This document shows, in pieces, positions 10,862-22,523 of a DNA stretch of 64,000 bases. The notes beneath the pieces are model-generated. The model searched no databases and was not told where the DNA came from. It saw nothing but the letters and a program-made list of their open reading frames with translations. Position 1 is the first letter of the stretch, and each line of letters starts with the position of its first letter. Position numbers and translations under genes: made by a program. Source of the stretch: Triplophysa rosa (Eukaryota; Chordata; Actinopteri; Cypriniformes; Nemacheilidae); NCBI RefSeq assembly GCF_024868665.1, contig NC_079904.1:21246270-21310269 (forward strand). Direction: 5' to 3'.

Positions 10862-11771
10862 TCTCATTCATACTGGGTAAGAGAGGAACGATTACATTTA
10901 TTTAGAAACTCATTCATAGCGTGTACGTCAGTGCATAAGTATAAAGTATAAAGTTGAATAAATTAAAGCAATTGTTTATGTCCTTAGATGTGATGTACAT
11001 TGTGTTCCAAGTTTTGTCTTGATCTTATGAATTGTCTTAACATTTTCTAATTTTCGTAATTGTCTAGCAAGTAATTTGTCTGGTTTATCCCCGAATTAGA
11101 AATATTTCTGTTTCATGAAAAGGAATGATTTATTTAATTTATCTGAAACGATTTTATTATATTCATATCTTAACTGCAACATTTTTTTTGTGTGTTTCTG
11201 ATGAGGGGTTTTGCGCATTTTCGTTATCCAATTGGTCAATTTGTTTCCCTAACTCCAAAAGTTGAGCTTTATGCAGTTTATTCCTGGACCTTTGATAGGA
11301 AATAACACATCCTCTTAAAAAAGCTTTCAGTGTTTCCCAGAGTAATCCTGATGAAACTTCGGGGTATCATTCTTCTCAAAAAATATTTCAAGTTGCGTAT
11401 GTAAGTAATCATTAAATTTGGGATCATTAACAAGGCAAGGATCCATTCTCCACACTGGACGTAGGGATGCTAGATTATTAACAGCGAGTTCAAATGTGAC
11501 CAGAGAATGATCTGAGATTATTATATCATTTTAGTCATAACATAGGATCTTAGTCATAACATAGGAGATTCATTTATTTTCTACCAGGAAGTAGTCTATG
11601 CGAGTGTACATATTATGAATTTGAGAATGAAAGGTATAATCTCTCTCTGTGGGGTGAAAAAGTCTCCATATAGCCACCAAATTTGAGTTATTAATAAATG
11701 CATAAAAAAATCCTTAAAATTAGAATGAGGGGCTCTCTTAGCAGAAGATCTGTCCAGGTACAGTATGCATC
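10862..11771 (-). pseudogene. L1 ORF2 endonuclease C-terminal part
   Basis: Highly broken minus-strand frames linking the endonuclease to the reverse transcriptase. The residues 'LDRSSAKRAPHSNFKDF' (about 11755-11700) follow, across the Harbinger-like insertion, the endonuclease block GDFNCV. Several frameshifts and stops are present. Confidence 0.75.
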
Positions 11772-13402
11772 TAAGGCCGCATTTACAGCGCATGTATTAA
11801 GAGACCCAATTCCGATTTTTTCCTCCAATGTGGCACAGTTCGGATATGACCCATGACCGTGTAAGCAGGAAAAAAGCACATGGATTACAATATTTTCAGA
11901 TCGGTTTCAGGCCTCAATCATATGTGGAAATAAATCTGATATGAATCGAATACGTGCAGTTGCGTCTGTAAGCAGATCGGATAATCACCCGTCATTGTGT
12001 TGTGCATCATTAATTCCTTTCAAACAGAGTGATGATCCCGGAAATAGTTATACAATTGCCAGGAAACAAGAGCTAAGCGAGTTTGTCAATTATTCGAAAA
12101 CTAAAAAAACTATTGGTAGGCTCTATTTAGCTTGATCATACATGAATGCATGTACGTCCTAATCATCAACCTGAATCTCAAGACGAGAGAATAGCATTGT
12201 CTGCTTAAATGCAGTTTTAAAGTTTGAAACTAATCAAAATTAAAATTCATCACAATATCAAAAATTATCATCACAAAAATACAAATCGCTTTAATAAACT
12301 TGACCGCTCAGCAGCCTTTAAAACAATGATCTGTTCCACGCAACGGAGAAGCTCGGGTTTCTCTGCAGACACCCGCTTTACTTTTAACAGGCTTCACTTG
12401 ACCGAGCATTTACTGATTTTTTCCTCAACAAAAACATTATAAACAACATGAACATTATGATGATACACCGACCTAAGTGTCTATATTGTCTTTGTAATAT
12501 TAAATTCAGTCTGCTTTATTAAGCGGTTTTTCGTTCGGTCTGCGTGAGCTTGTTCAAAAAAATCTAAATGATAAAAAACTTTCTCAGACTTCAAAAAACA
12601 TTAACGATTAAGTCATTTTTGAGTTCACATTTTTTTGTACGTCATTTTAATAAAAAATGCGCTGCTGTAATATCCTGTGCATTTTATATTGCAGTTGCAA
12701 AAATGGCAGCTCATTTTTACTTTAAGACTCCACTGCGTTCCGTTATAATTTGTATTGAGGCTCTGCAAAATTTCATTTGACAGTTCGTATTTATCTTCGT
12801 AAACTGGCTGAGCTTAATCCTTCACTCAGAAACTTTCATTCTTTTTGTTATTATTGTCATAGTTCTGCATTTACCAATAAATATATAAGTAAAAGGTATT
12901 TAAGTAAAATAAAAAACAACAATACATGCTACATAATAATAACCCTTATATAGCTTATTTAGCCCTATTTGGCTAAATATAAAAGGAAAGCGGCAATAAA
13001 AGCAAACCGCGCTATTGAGCCACCTAAAAACACAGCAAGGGAAATTCTGTCACCTTGACAGCCCTACATTCACGATGAAAAAATCTGCACATGACATTAC
13101 ATTACAGTACATTATCAAGTGTCTTTATGTGTGAAGGCGCACTGGGGGACAAATCCTGGGACACATTATGCATTCATTTTCCGAGATCTCTGTATGAAAA
13201 GGCTATTAAATAAGCGGCGGTGGCAAATTACGTTTTTACTTTTTTTTGGTCTACTTCGGGTTGCTTTGCCATGTGCAGTGTAAATGCAGATATCGGATAT
13301 GTGTCACTTTTAAAAGAAGATGTAAGCGGGTCGTCAAAAAAATCGGATATAGTCACAAAAATGGAATTGAGCATCAAGAACTGCAGTGTAAATGCGGCCT
13401 AA
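11772..13402. mobile_element. Harbinger-like non-autonomous element (1,625 bp)
   Basis: The element proper is 11775-13399. It begins GGCCGCATTTACAGCGCATG and ends with the inverted counterpart (TGCAGTGTAAATGCGGCC), and is flanked on both sides by TAA. A 3-bp TWA target duplication and GGC.. ends fit the PIF/Harbinger superfamily. Frames inside are short and none resembles a transposase or Myb-like partner, so it is non-autonomous. Removing it rejoins the L1 endonuclease at GDFNCV|LD, which confirms the borders. Confidence 0.85.
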
Positions 13403-13870
13403 AACACAATTGAAGTCCCCCATGTGATAAGATTAGTTTGAGACACATTAAGGATAGAATCAAACACTTTTCACAAAAAATCTGGATCGTCGTAGTTTGG
13501 GACATAGATGTTCATTAAAGTAATAGGAAGGGAATGCATCTCGCCAGACACTATAATGTACCGCCCATCTTTATCTGTTTTCAAAGCTATTAATTTAAAT
13601 GGCAAGCCTTTTCGTATTAGAATTGCAACCCCCAGGAGCTTTAGCAGAAAAATTTGACTGATATATATTTCCTATCCACCTGCATTTCAACTTGCTCTTG
13701 GAATCAGATTTCAGGTGTGTTTCCTGTAAAAAAATGACATCGGCAGAAAGTGTTTTCGGATGCGCTAGTACCTTACTTCTTTTAACAGGGTGATTTAAAC
13801 CATTCACATTCCATGATGCAAAACAAGCCCTTGTCTGTTACCTGATGTTGCAGCATTACTCTGCATTATA
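13403..13870 (-). pseudogene. L1 ORF2 start: APE-type endonuclease
   Basis: On the minus strand 'ASWNVNGLNHPVKRSKV' (near 13825-13780) and 'ADVIFLQETHLK' (near 13745-13710) are the N-terminal blocks of an apurinic-type endonuclease; the glutamate of LQETHL is the metal-binding residue. Further on, GDFNCV lies at the edge of the Harbinger-like insertion. The frame breaks after about 70 codons. Confidence 0.9.
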
Positions 13871-14146
13871 AAGGACTAAATATAGTCCTCACACATTCTA
13901 CAATTTGAAGTGTCTCAAACAGGCCACCACCCCACCCATCCCCTAACTTAAATAACAACCCCGTCATCTAGCTGACAACCAGAACCAGCAGCACGAGATG
14001 AGGTTAAAATAAACAAATTAGTACCCGAACTGCAATATAAAAACTAGTAGACAAATAATAATTTTGGAGAAAATAAACACAAATAACTTTTTCGTTACCC
14101 TTCAGACTTTAAATTTATTCAGCTCTACAATGAGGTATTTCAGAAG

Positions 14147-14434
14147 TGTCACATTTACGTCTGTTTCCCTATTTAGTTTTCTCTGGTTTTGCCATTGGAC
14201 TTAATTTTGTCACGATCCCTTACCTGTACTTCGTTTGTTTAACTCGCACCTGTTAGTTGTTATCGGCATCACTTGTACACTATTTAGCCACTGCCTTTTT
14301 CATTTGTTCTTTGTCTTGTCTACTGTGTGGTAACTGCCTTCTTGGAGTTTTGTTTATTTGTATCGAGTGCTTTCATTAAATATATTCTCACTGTGGATTA
14401 CCACCATCTCCTTCGTCTACCGGGAACCGTAACA
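14147..14434 (+). repeat. 5' LTR
   Basis: Left 288-bp LTR of the retrotransposon, TG..CA ends. ATTAAA near 14386 could serve as a polyadenylation signal. No clear tRNA primer-binding site is seen just after it. Confidence 0.95.
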
Positions 14435-14453
14435 GAAGACAAGACCAACAGAA

Positions 14454-15891
14454 ATGGAAAGAAAAGGCTCTTCAGAGGCTGCCCTGCTGGAGCTAAGGCA
14501 GGAAGGCCAGCCAATGGAGAGCTATGTGGAGGAGTTTGTTGGATTGTGCTATCTGGTGAGTTGGAGCGATTCCTTTCTTAACCGCTTATTTTTGACTGGC
14601 CTGGATGCTCGTCCTCATTGTGCTTCCTGTCGCAGATGAGTTTCCGCTGGAGGACTTTATTAATTTAGTCCTCCAAGCGATGGGCTCTGCATTCTGTGTC
14701 GGGAGAGCGGATGAGGACTTGAGCGATCATCAAACAGAGCCATTCAATAGCGGGGAATCGCCTCCGGCTCACCCCATAGCCATTCCGCAATCCTCCACAA
14801 CGCCTCATCGCCGTGGGAGACGGCTTGGGCGCCCCGAACCAGAGGCCAGCCAGCCACCATCCTCCAGCACGGAGACCTCACCAGACGTCACCGCGGACGG
14901 AGAGCCTAAGCCCACCGCGACACCGAAGCCAGTATGCGACCCCGCGACTGAGCCTGAGTTCGCCCTGGAGCATGAGCCCCGAGACGCGTCTGACCAGGTG
15001 CGTGAGCCGGCTACACCGTACATCGCCATAGGAGTCCTGGTGGACTTCGAGGGCCTCGAGGGAAGCCCCGCCTATACTCCCGCCGCTGAGGGTGAGCTAC
15101 AAACAGCCTCTGAACTTTTAGACTGGACAAATGACATTGACTATTGGCTGCTGCCGTCCCCGCTGGTCCCGCCCAGCGCTTCCACGTCCCCGCTGGTCCT
15201 GCTCAGCGCTTCCACGTCCCTGCTGGTCCTGCCCAGCCTTCCCCAAGCAGCCAACTCTCCTTCGTCAGTCCCCAAGCTCCCGCCCTCCCTCCCTTTGCCT
15301 CTTCTGCCTCCTCTGCCTTTGTCAGCATGTGAGTCAACCCTGGGCCTGGTAACCCCTGAACTGGACTCCTCCATGTCTCCACCATCAGCATCCAAGACCC
15401 AAACTCCACCTAGGTCCTTCGACCCAGCGGCTACACCTCTGCTCATAGCTCCCTCCTCTCCACCGTGTCCCGGCATTCCTCTGGCTTCACCAGGCTCCCT
15501 CGTCCCTCCGGCTCCGCCTTGGTCAGTCGTCGACCATCCGCCGCCTCGGGGCTCCGTTCCTCAGGCTATGCCTCATCCGCCCCTTCTGCATTGTCAGGCT
15601 CCTCCTTCCCCTCGGCTCCTCCTCAGTCCTCAGTCACACTGGCTCTGCCGCGGTCTGCCTTGGCCACGCCTTCTCCTTAATCGCCTGAGCTATCGGCTTC
15701 GCCTCGGACCTTCAGACCTTCGGTGTCACCTGGGCTCTCCGTCTGCGTGGCTACACCCTGGACTCCTCCGGTTTCGTCTCTGTCGCTCGTCACCAGGGTT
15801 TCGTCAGTCTGCTCTCCACCATGGCTCCTCCCACCCTCGACGCCACCCTGGGACCTCCTCCTGGCTGGCATCTGGATCATCCTCCTGCTAA
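14454..15891 (+). pseudogene. Gag-like remnant plus long proline/serine-rich frame
   Basis: The first frame (14454-14639) reads 'LLELRQEGQPMESYVEEF' and '..FLTGLD', resembling the capsid-like part of fish Gypsy gag proteins. It shifts frame into a 428-codon frame (14605-15891) that continues with 'FPLEDFINLVLQAMGS' and then becomes a proline-, serine- and acid-rich tail. Three 30-bp units at 15161-15240 add a nine- to ten-residue repeat. No zinc knuckle or enzyme motif was seen. It belongs to the retrotransposon and is not a host gene; whether it is translated is unknown. Confidence 0.75.
15161..15240. repeat. 30-bp tandem repeat, about 2.7 units
   Basis: Units start at 15161, 15191 and 15221 ('cgctggtcc.gc.cagcgctt' type) with a few substitutions, inside the proline-rich frame. 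Confidence 0.85.
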
Positions 15892-16038
15892 CGCTGCTCT
15901 GGACACCTCCCCAGCCCTATGGACTACCTCCTGCCTTCTTCCCTTGGTCAACCCCGCGTCCACCGCCTGAGATCCCCCCCCCCTCCTCTGTGGTTCTACG
16001 GGCCGAGATCGCGCCTTCCGGGGGGGGGGGGGGCGTTA

Positions 16039-16326
16039 TGTCACATTTACGTCTGTTTCCCTATTTAGTTTTCTCCGGTTTTGCCATTGGACTTAATTTT
16101 GTCACGATCCCTTACCTGTACCTCGTTTGTTTAACTCGCACCTGTTAGTTGTTATCGTCATCACTTGTACACTATTTAGCCACTGCCTTTTTCATTTGTT
16201 CTTTGTCTTGTCTACTGTGTGGTAACTGCCTTCTTGGAGTTCTGTTTATCTGTATCGAGTGCTTTCATTAAATATATTCTCACCGTGGATTAACACGGTC
16301 TCCTTCGTCTACCGGGAACCATAACA
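16039..16326 (+). repeat. 3' LTR
   Basis: Right 288-bp LTR, same length as the left, preceded by a 14-G run and followed by the agaag duplication. Confidence 0.95.
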
Positions 16327-16480
16327 AGAAGAACATCTTGGAAATATTAAGCAAGTAAAAGAAAGTGAGTAAACCGGTATGACATGCATTATATTTGAGA
16401 ATTATCTTTGAGAAATAGATGCATTCAACAAGTGATGTACTATTCCCACTTATCTCAATTATATGGCATCTTTAGAACAG

Positions 16481-17379
16481 TCACCTAGATCCAAAGCAGC
16501 TTTCTGCGAATTTAACGGCTTTGTCTGGATCCGTGAAGTAATGCTCCTTGCCACCATATGAAACCCTTAGTTTTGCTGGATACTGTAGACCATATTTGAC
16601 ACCAGGTTTGTACTTTAGTAGCTCTCTTGCTCGTTTGAAAAGCGCCCGGCACTTTACAACCGCTGGAGGATAATCTGGGAAGATATTGATTCGTTGCCCT
16701 TTGAACGTGACTTGCTGCATCTTGGCCGCTTTCTGCAGAATTTCTTCTATTTAGTGGGTATAGTGTAGCCGAAGCACGAAAGCGCGTGGTGGTTCATTGT
16801 CTCCGGGACGGTTCCGAAGCGCCCGGTGAGTGCGGTCAACAAGCGGCAGATTATCCAAAGATAATGTCTCCATCAAAAGTTGAGCGACAAAGTCCTTTGG
16901 CTTCCTTCCAGACTTGGCTCCTTCTTTGATGTGTAATATACGAATGTTCTGTCTCCTACTGCGACCTTCAAGGTCCGTGCATTTGTCCGTGAGTTGCTCT
17001 ACCACCTGCTTTAAATGGCCCACTTCTTGTTCGAGTTTGGCTACCGTATCTGAAGAAGTGGAAGCGTTAGTTTCCAATTCCGCCAGCTTTGTATAGCATG
17101 TTCATCCACCGTGACTTTAACAACCGAAAGAGCAGAACCGGCTTCCTGTTGGAACGCTGTCAGTTCTCCGCGAATGGAGACAGCAAGTTGTTCAATCTTA
17201 GATTCTATCATCTCCCCAATGTCAGATTTTACTGAGCGTATTTCCGAACGCAGAGAAGAGATTGCACTAAGAATCGTTGCATTACCCACGTCCTGAGCAT
17301 GTTCAGCCGGTACGTCTTCTGTTGTCGAGCCCGAGGCGGACGCGGCCTGCTCGGCTACCTTACGAGCATTAACTGGCAA
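16481..17379 (-). pseudogene. L1 ORF1 (coiled coil plus RNA-binding domain), frameshifted
   Basis: Three minus-strand frames (17379-17041, 17077-16751, 16720-16481) together read as an L1 ORF1 protein. First a helical segment with heptad-like spacing ('SSLRSEIRSVKSDIGEMIES', 'VAKLEQEVGHLKQVVEQL'), then 'RRQNIRILHIKEG' and 'PRAFVLRLH' of the RRM-like domain, and finally 'QVTFKGQRINIFPDYPP' and 'PAKLRVSYGGKEHYF' of the C-terminal domain. Two frameshifts divide it. The leftmost codon of the first frame is TTG, so the true start may lie slightly upstream. It would bind L1 RNA as a trimer if intact. Confidence 0.9.
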
Positions 17380-17522
17380 GCTTAATTATAAATGTACTGA
17401 ATCACCAGTTCCGACACAATAAAGTATAAATCAAAGCTCTGTTCCTTTCTCAACAATAAAAGAATATTTAGAAGAAAATGAAAAGATGTTCCGGCTGTGT
17501 TTTATAGGATTTAATGCAGAGC

Positions 17523-17530
17523 TGACGTAA
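17523..17530. promoter_or_regulatory. CRE/ATF-like site in L1 leader
   Basis: TGACGTAA lies about 40 bp inside the L1 5' end, where internal promoters of such LINEs sit. One match to an 8-bp motif, so weak. Confidence 0.25.
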
Positions 17531-17567
17531 TACGCGTGCTACCAGCTCATGTTGATACCGGAAACCT

Positions 17568-17580
17568 TAGACAAATTCTT
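17568..17580. repeat. Target-site duplication of L1, right copy
   Basis: 'tagacaaattctt', exact copy of 7719-7731. Confidence 0.85.
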
Positions 17581-18001
17581 AAGGAATTCATTTTGGTATC
17601 TATTATTTTTAAATCAAACCGTGTCATTAATGTTTCTCTTTTCCTTTAAAAGAGCACTGTTCTGGGTTAACTTGTGGGGCTTTTTAAGGTAAATCCAGGG
17701 AGGTAGTTCAAAGAATCTCATAGAACTTGCCACAGTTCTTCTATGGGTTTATGCTGTCTCAAGTGCTTCTGTCTCTTCATGTAATCCTAGACTAAGTGGT
17801 GATGTTGAGATCAGGGTTCTGTGGGGACCATGCCATCTGTTGCACACTCCTTGTACTTCTCTTCAGCAGAAGGACTTACACAAAAGTTTAGGATCATTAA
17901 AAATAAAAAGATATTGATGTACAGGCTTATATCGGTTTGAAATTATTTTGAGGAAAAAATTTAACCAACATAATTCATCTTATTATGTACAGTATAAGCT
18001 G

Positions 18002-18045
18002 TGTGTTCACTGTGTGTGTGTTCAGTACTCACTGCTGTGTGTGTG

Positions 18046-18077
<32 letters not shown>

Positions 18078-18092
18078 TGCGTGTGTGTGTGT
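18002..18092. repeat. (GT)n/(GTGC)n microsatellite
   Basis: GT runs interrupted by six or so GTGC units. Confidence 0.95.
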
Positions 18093-19137
18093 AAACGTGG
18101 ATGGGTGAAATGCCCAGCACAAATCCCGAATATGGGGATATAGGTGATTTACAGGTGACTTCACTAAACAGATTTTGAACCAAATAAAAAAAAACTGCCA
18201 GTAAGAGTCCAGAATAGATGTGGAAAAAAGCATCTCAATGTGAAATCTCAAGAAGCTGGTTGACAATATGCCACAGTACAAAATAAAGAAATGTTCTATT
18301 GCTCAGTTTAATGAATAATAGATAATGAATAGGTTTCACCGCTCAGATGTGTGGTGGGTTAATGGGGGGTGCTGATAGGTCAGTGATGAATCTGGGTGAG
18401 ATGGGGGACTAGGAACATCGGGATGGGAATCCCAAAGTACACTCAGAGACTAGATATTAATGTTGGTGAAATAAAGAGCTCCTTCCCGAGTTCATCACGC
18501 TCTCTCTCCGCACTGCTTCAGTTAGTATGCAGGGCACCTGTGTTGATTTACTGTCAAATCTTTTAGGATTATCTGTAATCCTGGAGCTGCGAAATCTGTT
18601 TGCTGACAGCTGTGTTCTCCGACAGAACTGCTGTCTGCTGTGCACAGTGCCCTATATAGCGGCAAGAGCTCTTCCTTTAAGCAGGAAAGAGAGGGAAAAA
18701 ACCTTTTAATTTTCCGCTTGAGTGGATTTAAATTTACTGTTCTTCTTGCTTTTTTGTATTTTGTTGTACTTGGCTGTAATGCATAGACTGTATATGAGAG
18801 CGTTTAGCTTGGTAAATAGGCACAATATCAAAGCACATTCTGTCTTTTAATATATTTTATTAGGTATGTTTTTCTTCAGGAGTTTTGTTATTTTTAACAA
18901 TATGTAAAGAGAGTATAATGTAAATTATATAAAGGATTGAAAAGGGCATTTTTTGTTTTCTCTTAAGAATGTGCACAAAAAAACTATCATCAAATTCAAA
19001 TAATTCCCATTTCTCAACATATTTTTGAAATACTTCAACAAGTATTATAATTAATAACATAGAACATTTTCCAACTAATTGACAAATTGTATTATTCATT
19101 AACATTTTATTAGTATAGGCTATTATTTTTCATGAAT

Positions 19138-19139
19138 GT

Positions 19140-19183
<44 letters not shown>

Positions 19184-19187
19184 TCCT
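19138..19187. repeat. (CTTT)n microsatellite
   Basis: About 11 CTTT units. Confidence 0.95.
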
Positions 19188-19472
19188 TCATTTTATTTAA
19201 TGTTTTACACAAACATGCTGTTCTCCCTTTTATTATATTTTCATCTTCCTATTACCTAAATATTTAATATACCTGTATACGGGTAGTTGACAGCAAAAAT
19301 TTTGAAAAAAACGAACATGAACATAAATCTTTCCGATGCTATTTTACAGTAAATGATACATATATAAAATAATTAACGTATTATTAGCATTTATTACATA
19401 TTTTTTAAGCTGTTGCATTCAATTATCTAATAGTCGGTCACGCTATATGTATTTTTTATTTTTTTATTTCAG

Positions 19473-19911
19473 GTGGTGTACAAAAATAATGACATACGAC
19501 TGGAACTCTCTCGCCTGGCCCGCATCGCAGACCCCAAGATGAAGCTTCAGGGAGACGTGGTGTTTAAATGTGAGAACGTCCCCACCCTAGACCCCATCTC
19601 CTTTGAGACGGCAGAGTCCTTCCTCAGCCTGCCCAAGTGGAACACCAAGCGCGTGGGCTCCATCTCATTTGACTTCCGCTCCTCAGAACCCAATGGTCTC
19701 ATCCTCTATACGCAAGGCAAGCCCCAGGACAAGAAGGACTCTCGCAATCAGAGGAGCAACAAAGTGGATTTCTTCGCTGTGGAGCTTCTGGATGGAAACC
19801 TTTATCTTCTGTTAGACATGGGATCGGGAACCATTAAGGTCAAAGCCACACAGAGTAAGGTGAACGATGGAGTGTGGCATCACGTAGACATCCAGAGAGA
19901 TGGAAGATCAG
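19473..19911 (+). CDS. nrxn3: Neurexin-3 exon: end of LNS2 and first part of LNS3
   Basis: 439 nt, 146 codons plus one base. It opens with [20 protein letters not shown], the last strands of LNS2, and FKCEN, whose cysteine closes LNS2. LNS3 begins at about residue 34 and includes '[20 protein letters not shown]', 'EPNGLILY' and '[20 protein letters not shown]', the beta-sandwich core of laminin-neurexin-sex hormone globulin folds. Acceptor ..ttatttcAG, donor G|gtaggt, phase 1. The start is at the splice acceptor in phase 0, so the GTG at 19473 is an internal valine and not an initiation codon. Identity as an alpha-neurexin is certain; type 3 is very likely. Confidence 0.97.
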
Positions 19912-20061
19912 GTAGGTAGAGAACTGTTTCTACAATGTTACACACTTGCATCTTATTTACAATCATTTTTGACTCTACAGATTTAAAAGCCCCGAACTTA
20001 AACAGGTTGTCTTGTGCCATCAGGCCGTAAAACTCTTTTTGGTTCTTAAACATCTTTATCT

Positions 20062-20617
20062 TTAAAGGAGTCATATGACACGGCTAAAACGAATATTATA
20101 GTTTGTTTTAGATGTAATGCAATGTGTAAACACGATTTAAGGTTAAAAAAAGCTGTATTTTCCTCATACCGTGCATGTTTATATCTCCTCTTTGCTCCGC
20201 CTCTCTGAAACGCGTGGATTTTGAACAAAGCTCATGGCTCTGAAAAGCGAGGTGTGCTATGATTGGCCAGTTAACCAGTGCGTAGTGATTGGTGGAATAC
20301 TGCAAGCGTGTGAGGGAAATGTAACACCTCTTACCATATTTGGAACATCAGGTTCCTCTTCAATTGTACTGACAGGTACACCCACCTTACTTGCGTATAT
20401 ATTTGGGCGGTCTTAGTCAAATCAGACCACCAACTGATGTAGATTTGTGGGGGTGTGGTTACACAAGGTCTGGGTGAGCATTCGCTTTTAGATAGAATGC
20501 ATCTTTTGTTCCGTCACTTTAGTTTTTGCAATTTTACGTGTCTAATACATGCATGAGCAACTTATAACACACCAAAGACACAGAAAAACACGTGTTCGTG
20601 CCATTTGACCCCTTTAA
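20062..20617. mobile_element. TTAA-flanked MITE (548 bp)
   Basis: The element proper is 20066-20613. It begins AGGAGTCATATGACACG and its right end, inverted, reads AGGGGTCAAATGGCACG (14 of 17 identical). Both sides are flanked by TTAA, the target used by piggyBac and Kolobok elements. No transposase frame. Confidence 0.8.
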
Positions 20618-21809
20618 GAGTGTTGGAGTAAGTTCTGGAATGTTTTATAAAACCAATCCAGTCTGCCATCACTTCTGCAAGTCAGAAATGTCAATATTGC
20701 AGCACTTTTATCCACGAATATAATCTGTTCTCGATTGAAAGTTAATGGAGTCATTTCCTCTAAAGCTCTCTTTATTAAGGGCTGTTATTAGCGTTGATTC
20801 TAAATCAACAGTCGACAAAGTGCACAGCAAAGACTTCAGTGAAAAGTCATCTAGCATAATGTGAGAACATTTCTTGCATGCTGAAGATACATTTTATTGT
20901 AGATTACATACAAAAGCTTTTGGCGTTGTTGTCACAAACTACATATCTTAAGGGACACCGTGGCCACAGGAGGGTGGCTTTTATTTCAATGTATGCTTCA
21001 AGTTTATAGTCATAGAATCGTAAAATCTGCCTACACTGAACATTTAAAATACCGTAGAAGGACTCTGAATCAGCTAAACATTTCACTAAAATGATTATGG
21101 GAACAATTTAATTGGCCTTTACACTTCAACATATTCATCTTCTTCAGATGGAGATCTAGTCCGGTATCAGCCATCACGGTCTGATTATATTGCCCAGCCA
21201 ACAGGGAAGTCCCTAGAAGCTTGTATTTCTCAGTAATAAAGGACTGAGACAGATATACTGTATAGACATCTGGGTGTTGAGAGACCAGAAATACTTGCAT
21301 TATAAAGACTAGTGGTGGAAGTCAGAGCAGCTTCTCAATCTGCCAGACTCCTGCGAACATCTCCAGTGATGTTTCTATTCTGAAACATGGCTAAATCATT
21401 GTGGTAGAAGACTTTAACACACACACAAATGCTATTTATATCTATAATTTGAACACGGCTCTCTGAAACACAGGATTTTGTTTGGTCAGTTGGGGGGGAC
21501 AAAAAAATGTGTGGCTACTTAATTGTACAGTATATTCAGTGGGTGTTGGTGTAATAAAAAGGATGTAACATCATTGCCACAAAACCAGCTTCGTATTATG
21601 ATCCTGATAGTCTTGGGTTTATCTTGCCACAGTTTATCTTGCCATATTATCCTAAGTTTGTTCCTTAAACGTGAAGTTTCTTTATATATTTAAGAATTCA
21701 TCTTATACATACTGTATTGTGCCAAACACAAATGAGGGATGAGATCTATTTGGTTACTGACATACCTCCAAATATCTTACTTTGTGTTTAGCAGAACAAA
21801 TACATTTAT

Positions 21810-21875
21810 ACAGGTTTGGAACAACCTGTGGGTGAGTAAATGATGATTCATTCTTGGGTGAACGATCCCTTTAAC
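21810..21875. mobile_element. Right-end fragment of 'gatagttcaccc' MITE
   Basis: 'ggtgagtaaatgatgattca' then 'ttgggtgaacgatcccttta', the end of the short cypriniform MITE seen elsewhere in the window. Confidence 0.6.
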
Positions 21876-21914
21876 CTCGTTCACAATTGTATTTTTAACC
21901 CAGTTATTTGTTTA

Positions 21915-22235
21915 ATACAATTCAATTCCATTTTATTTTATTTCTACTGTATAGTGCTTTTTACCATGTTGCATTGTAGCTGGAGCTGTACAGGAAAAAA
22001 AAGAAAAACACAGAAATAGGTAGAATACAATACAGTACATGGTGTTATAGAAAGAGTAAGACCTAATAAAGTTAAGTGTTAAAGGTAATCTAATCTAATC
22101 TAATATCAGCAGTCTTCAGGTGAGCAAGTCAACACCTCACAGTGGCGAGAAACCAAAACTCCAATGATGAATAAATGGAGAAAAAACCTTAGGAGAAACC
22201 AGTCTCAGCCAGGAGGGCCAGTTCTCCTCTGACGT
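21915..22235. repeat. Teleost interspersed repeat
   Basis: Starts with 'aattcaattccatttt' and 'tagtgcttttta', and ends with 'aggagaaaccagtctcagcc' plus 'ggagggccagttctcctctg', phrases of a repeat found throughout fish genomes. Class is not settled here. Confidence 0.6.
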
Positions 22236-22523
22236 GATAAAGGTCTAATCAGACAAGCACTTTCAACAAGTTGGTATGATTTATTAGGGTCTTCATGAAA
22301 TGTCTGGAACATATTTTGCTTAAAAACACTCAATGGCTGTGTAACCAAAACCCTTCTTGCCTCGTCAAAAACAGCTATGCTCACAGCAACCCGTTTTGGT
22401 GCATGTCTCTTTAAATGATAATGAGTTACAGCGAACCCCACCCCCCTTCTGTCCGGCGTGTCAACACAACACACGTGCAGTGGCAATGGTTTAGCTAAAT
22501 GATATTTCCTGAATTCCTCTGCG

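Larger units (their letters stand above)
14142..16331 (+). mobile_element. Non-autonomous LTR retrotransposon with intact ends
   Basis: Two 288-bp LTRs (14147-14434 and 16039-16326) begin TGTCACATTTACG and end ..TAACA. A 5-bp duplication 'agaag' flanks the element (14142-14146, 16327-16331). By eye the LTRs differ at about 10 of 288 positions, about 3.5 percent. The interior is only 1,604 bp with a gag-like remnant, no protease, reverse transcriptase or integrase. A run of 14 G (16020-16033) just before the right LTR takes the place of the polypurine tract. It lies in the spacer between L1 ORF1 and ORF2. Confidence 0.95.
7732..17567 (-). mobile_element. Full-length decayed L1-type LINE, with three nested insertions
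   Basis: A LINE of the L1 clade (Tx1-like in feel) lies on the minus strand. Order from 5' to 3': 5' leader with a TGACGTAA site near 17523, ORF1 (17379-16481), spacer, ORF2 with endonuclease (about 13860-10900), reverse transcriptase (10839-9030) and C-terminal Cys/His knuckle (about 8400-8330), then a 3' end with AATAAA (complement of 7744-7749). A 13-bp duplication flanks it. Subtracting three later insertions leaves about 5.5 kb, a full-length size. Both ORFs carry frameshifts and stops. No long A-tail follows the AATAAA. Confidence 0.9.
17581..19472. other. Intron upstream of first recognised exon
   Basis: Holds two microsatellites (listed separately) and otherwise no recognised element. 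The last 35 bases are T-rich and end ..tttatttcAG, a good 3' splice site for the exon at 19473. Confidence 0.7.

Noticed and set aside
14605..15891. 428-codon frame as a host gene
   Set aside because: It lies between two LTRs with a shared target duplication, so it belongs to a retrotransposon.
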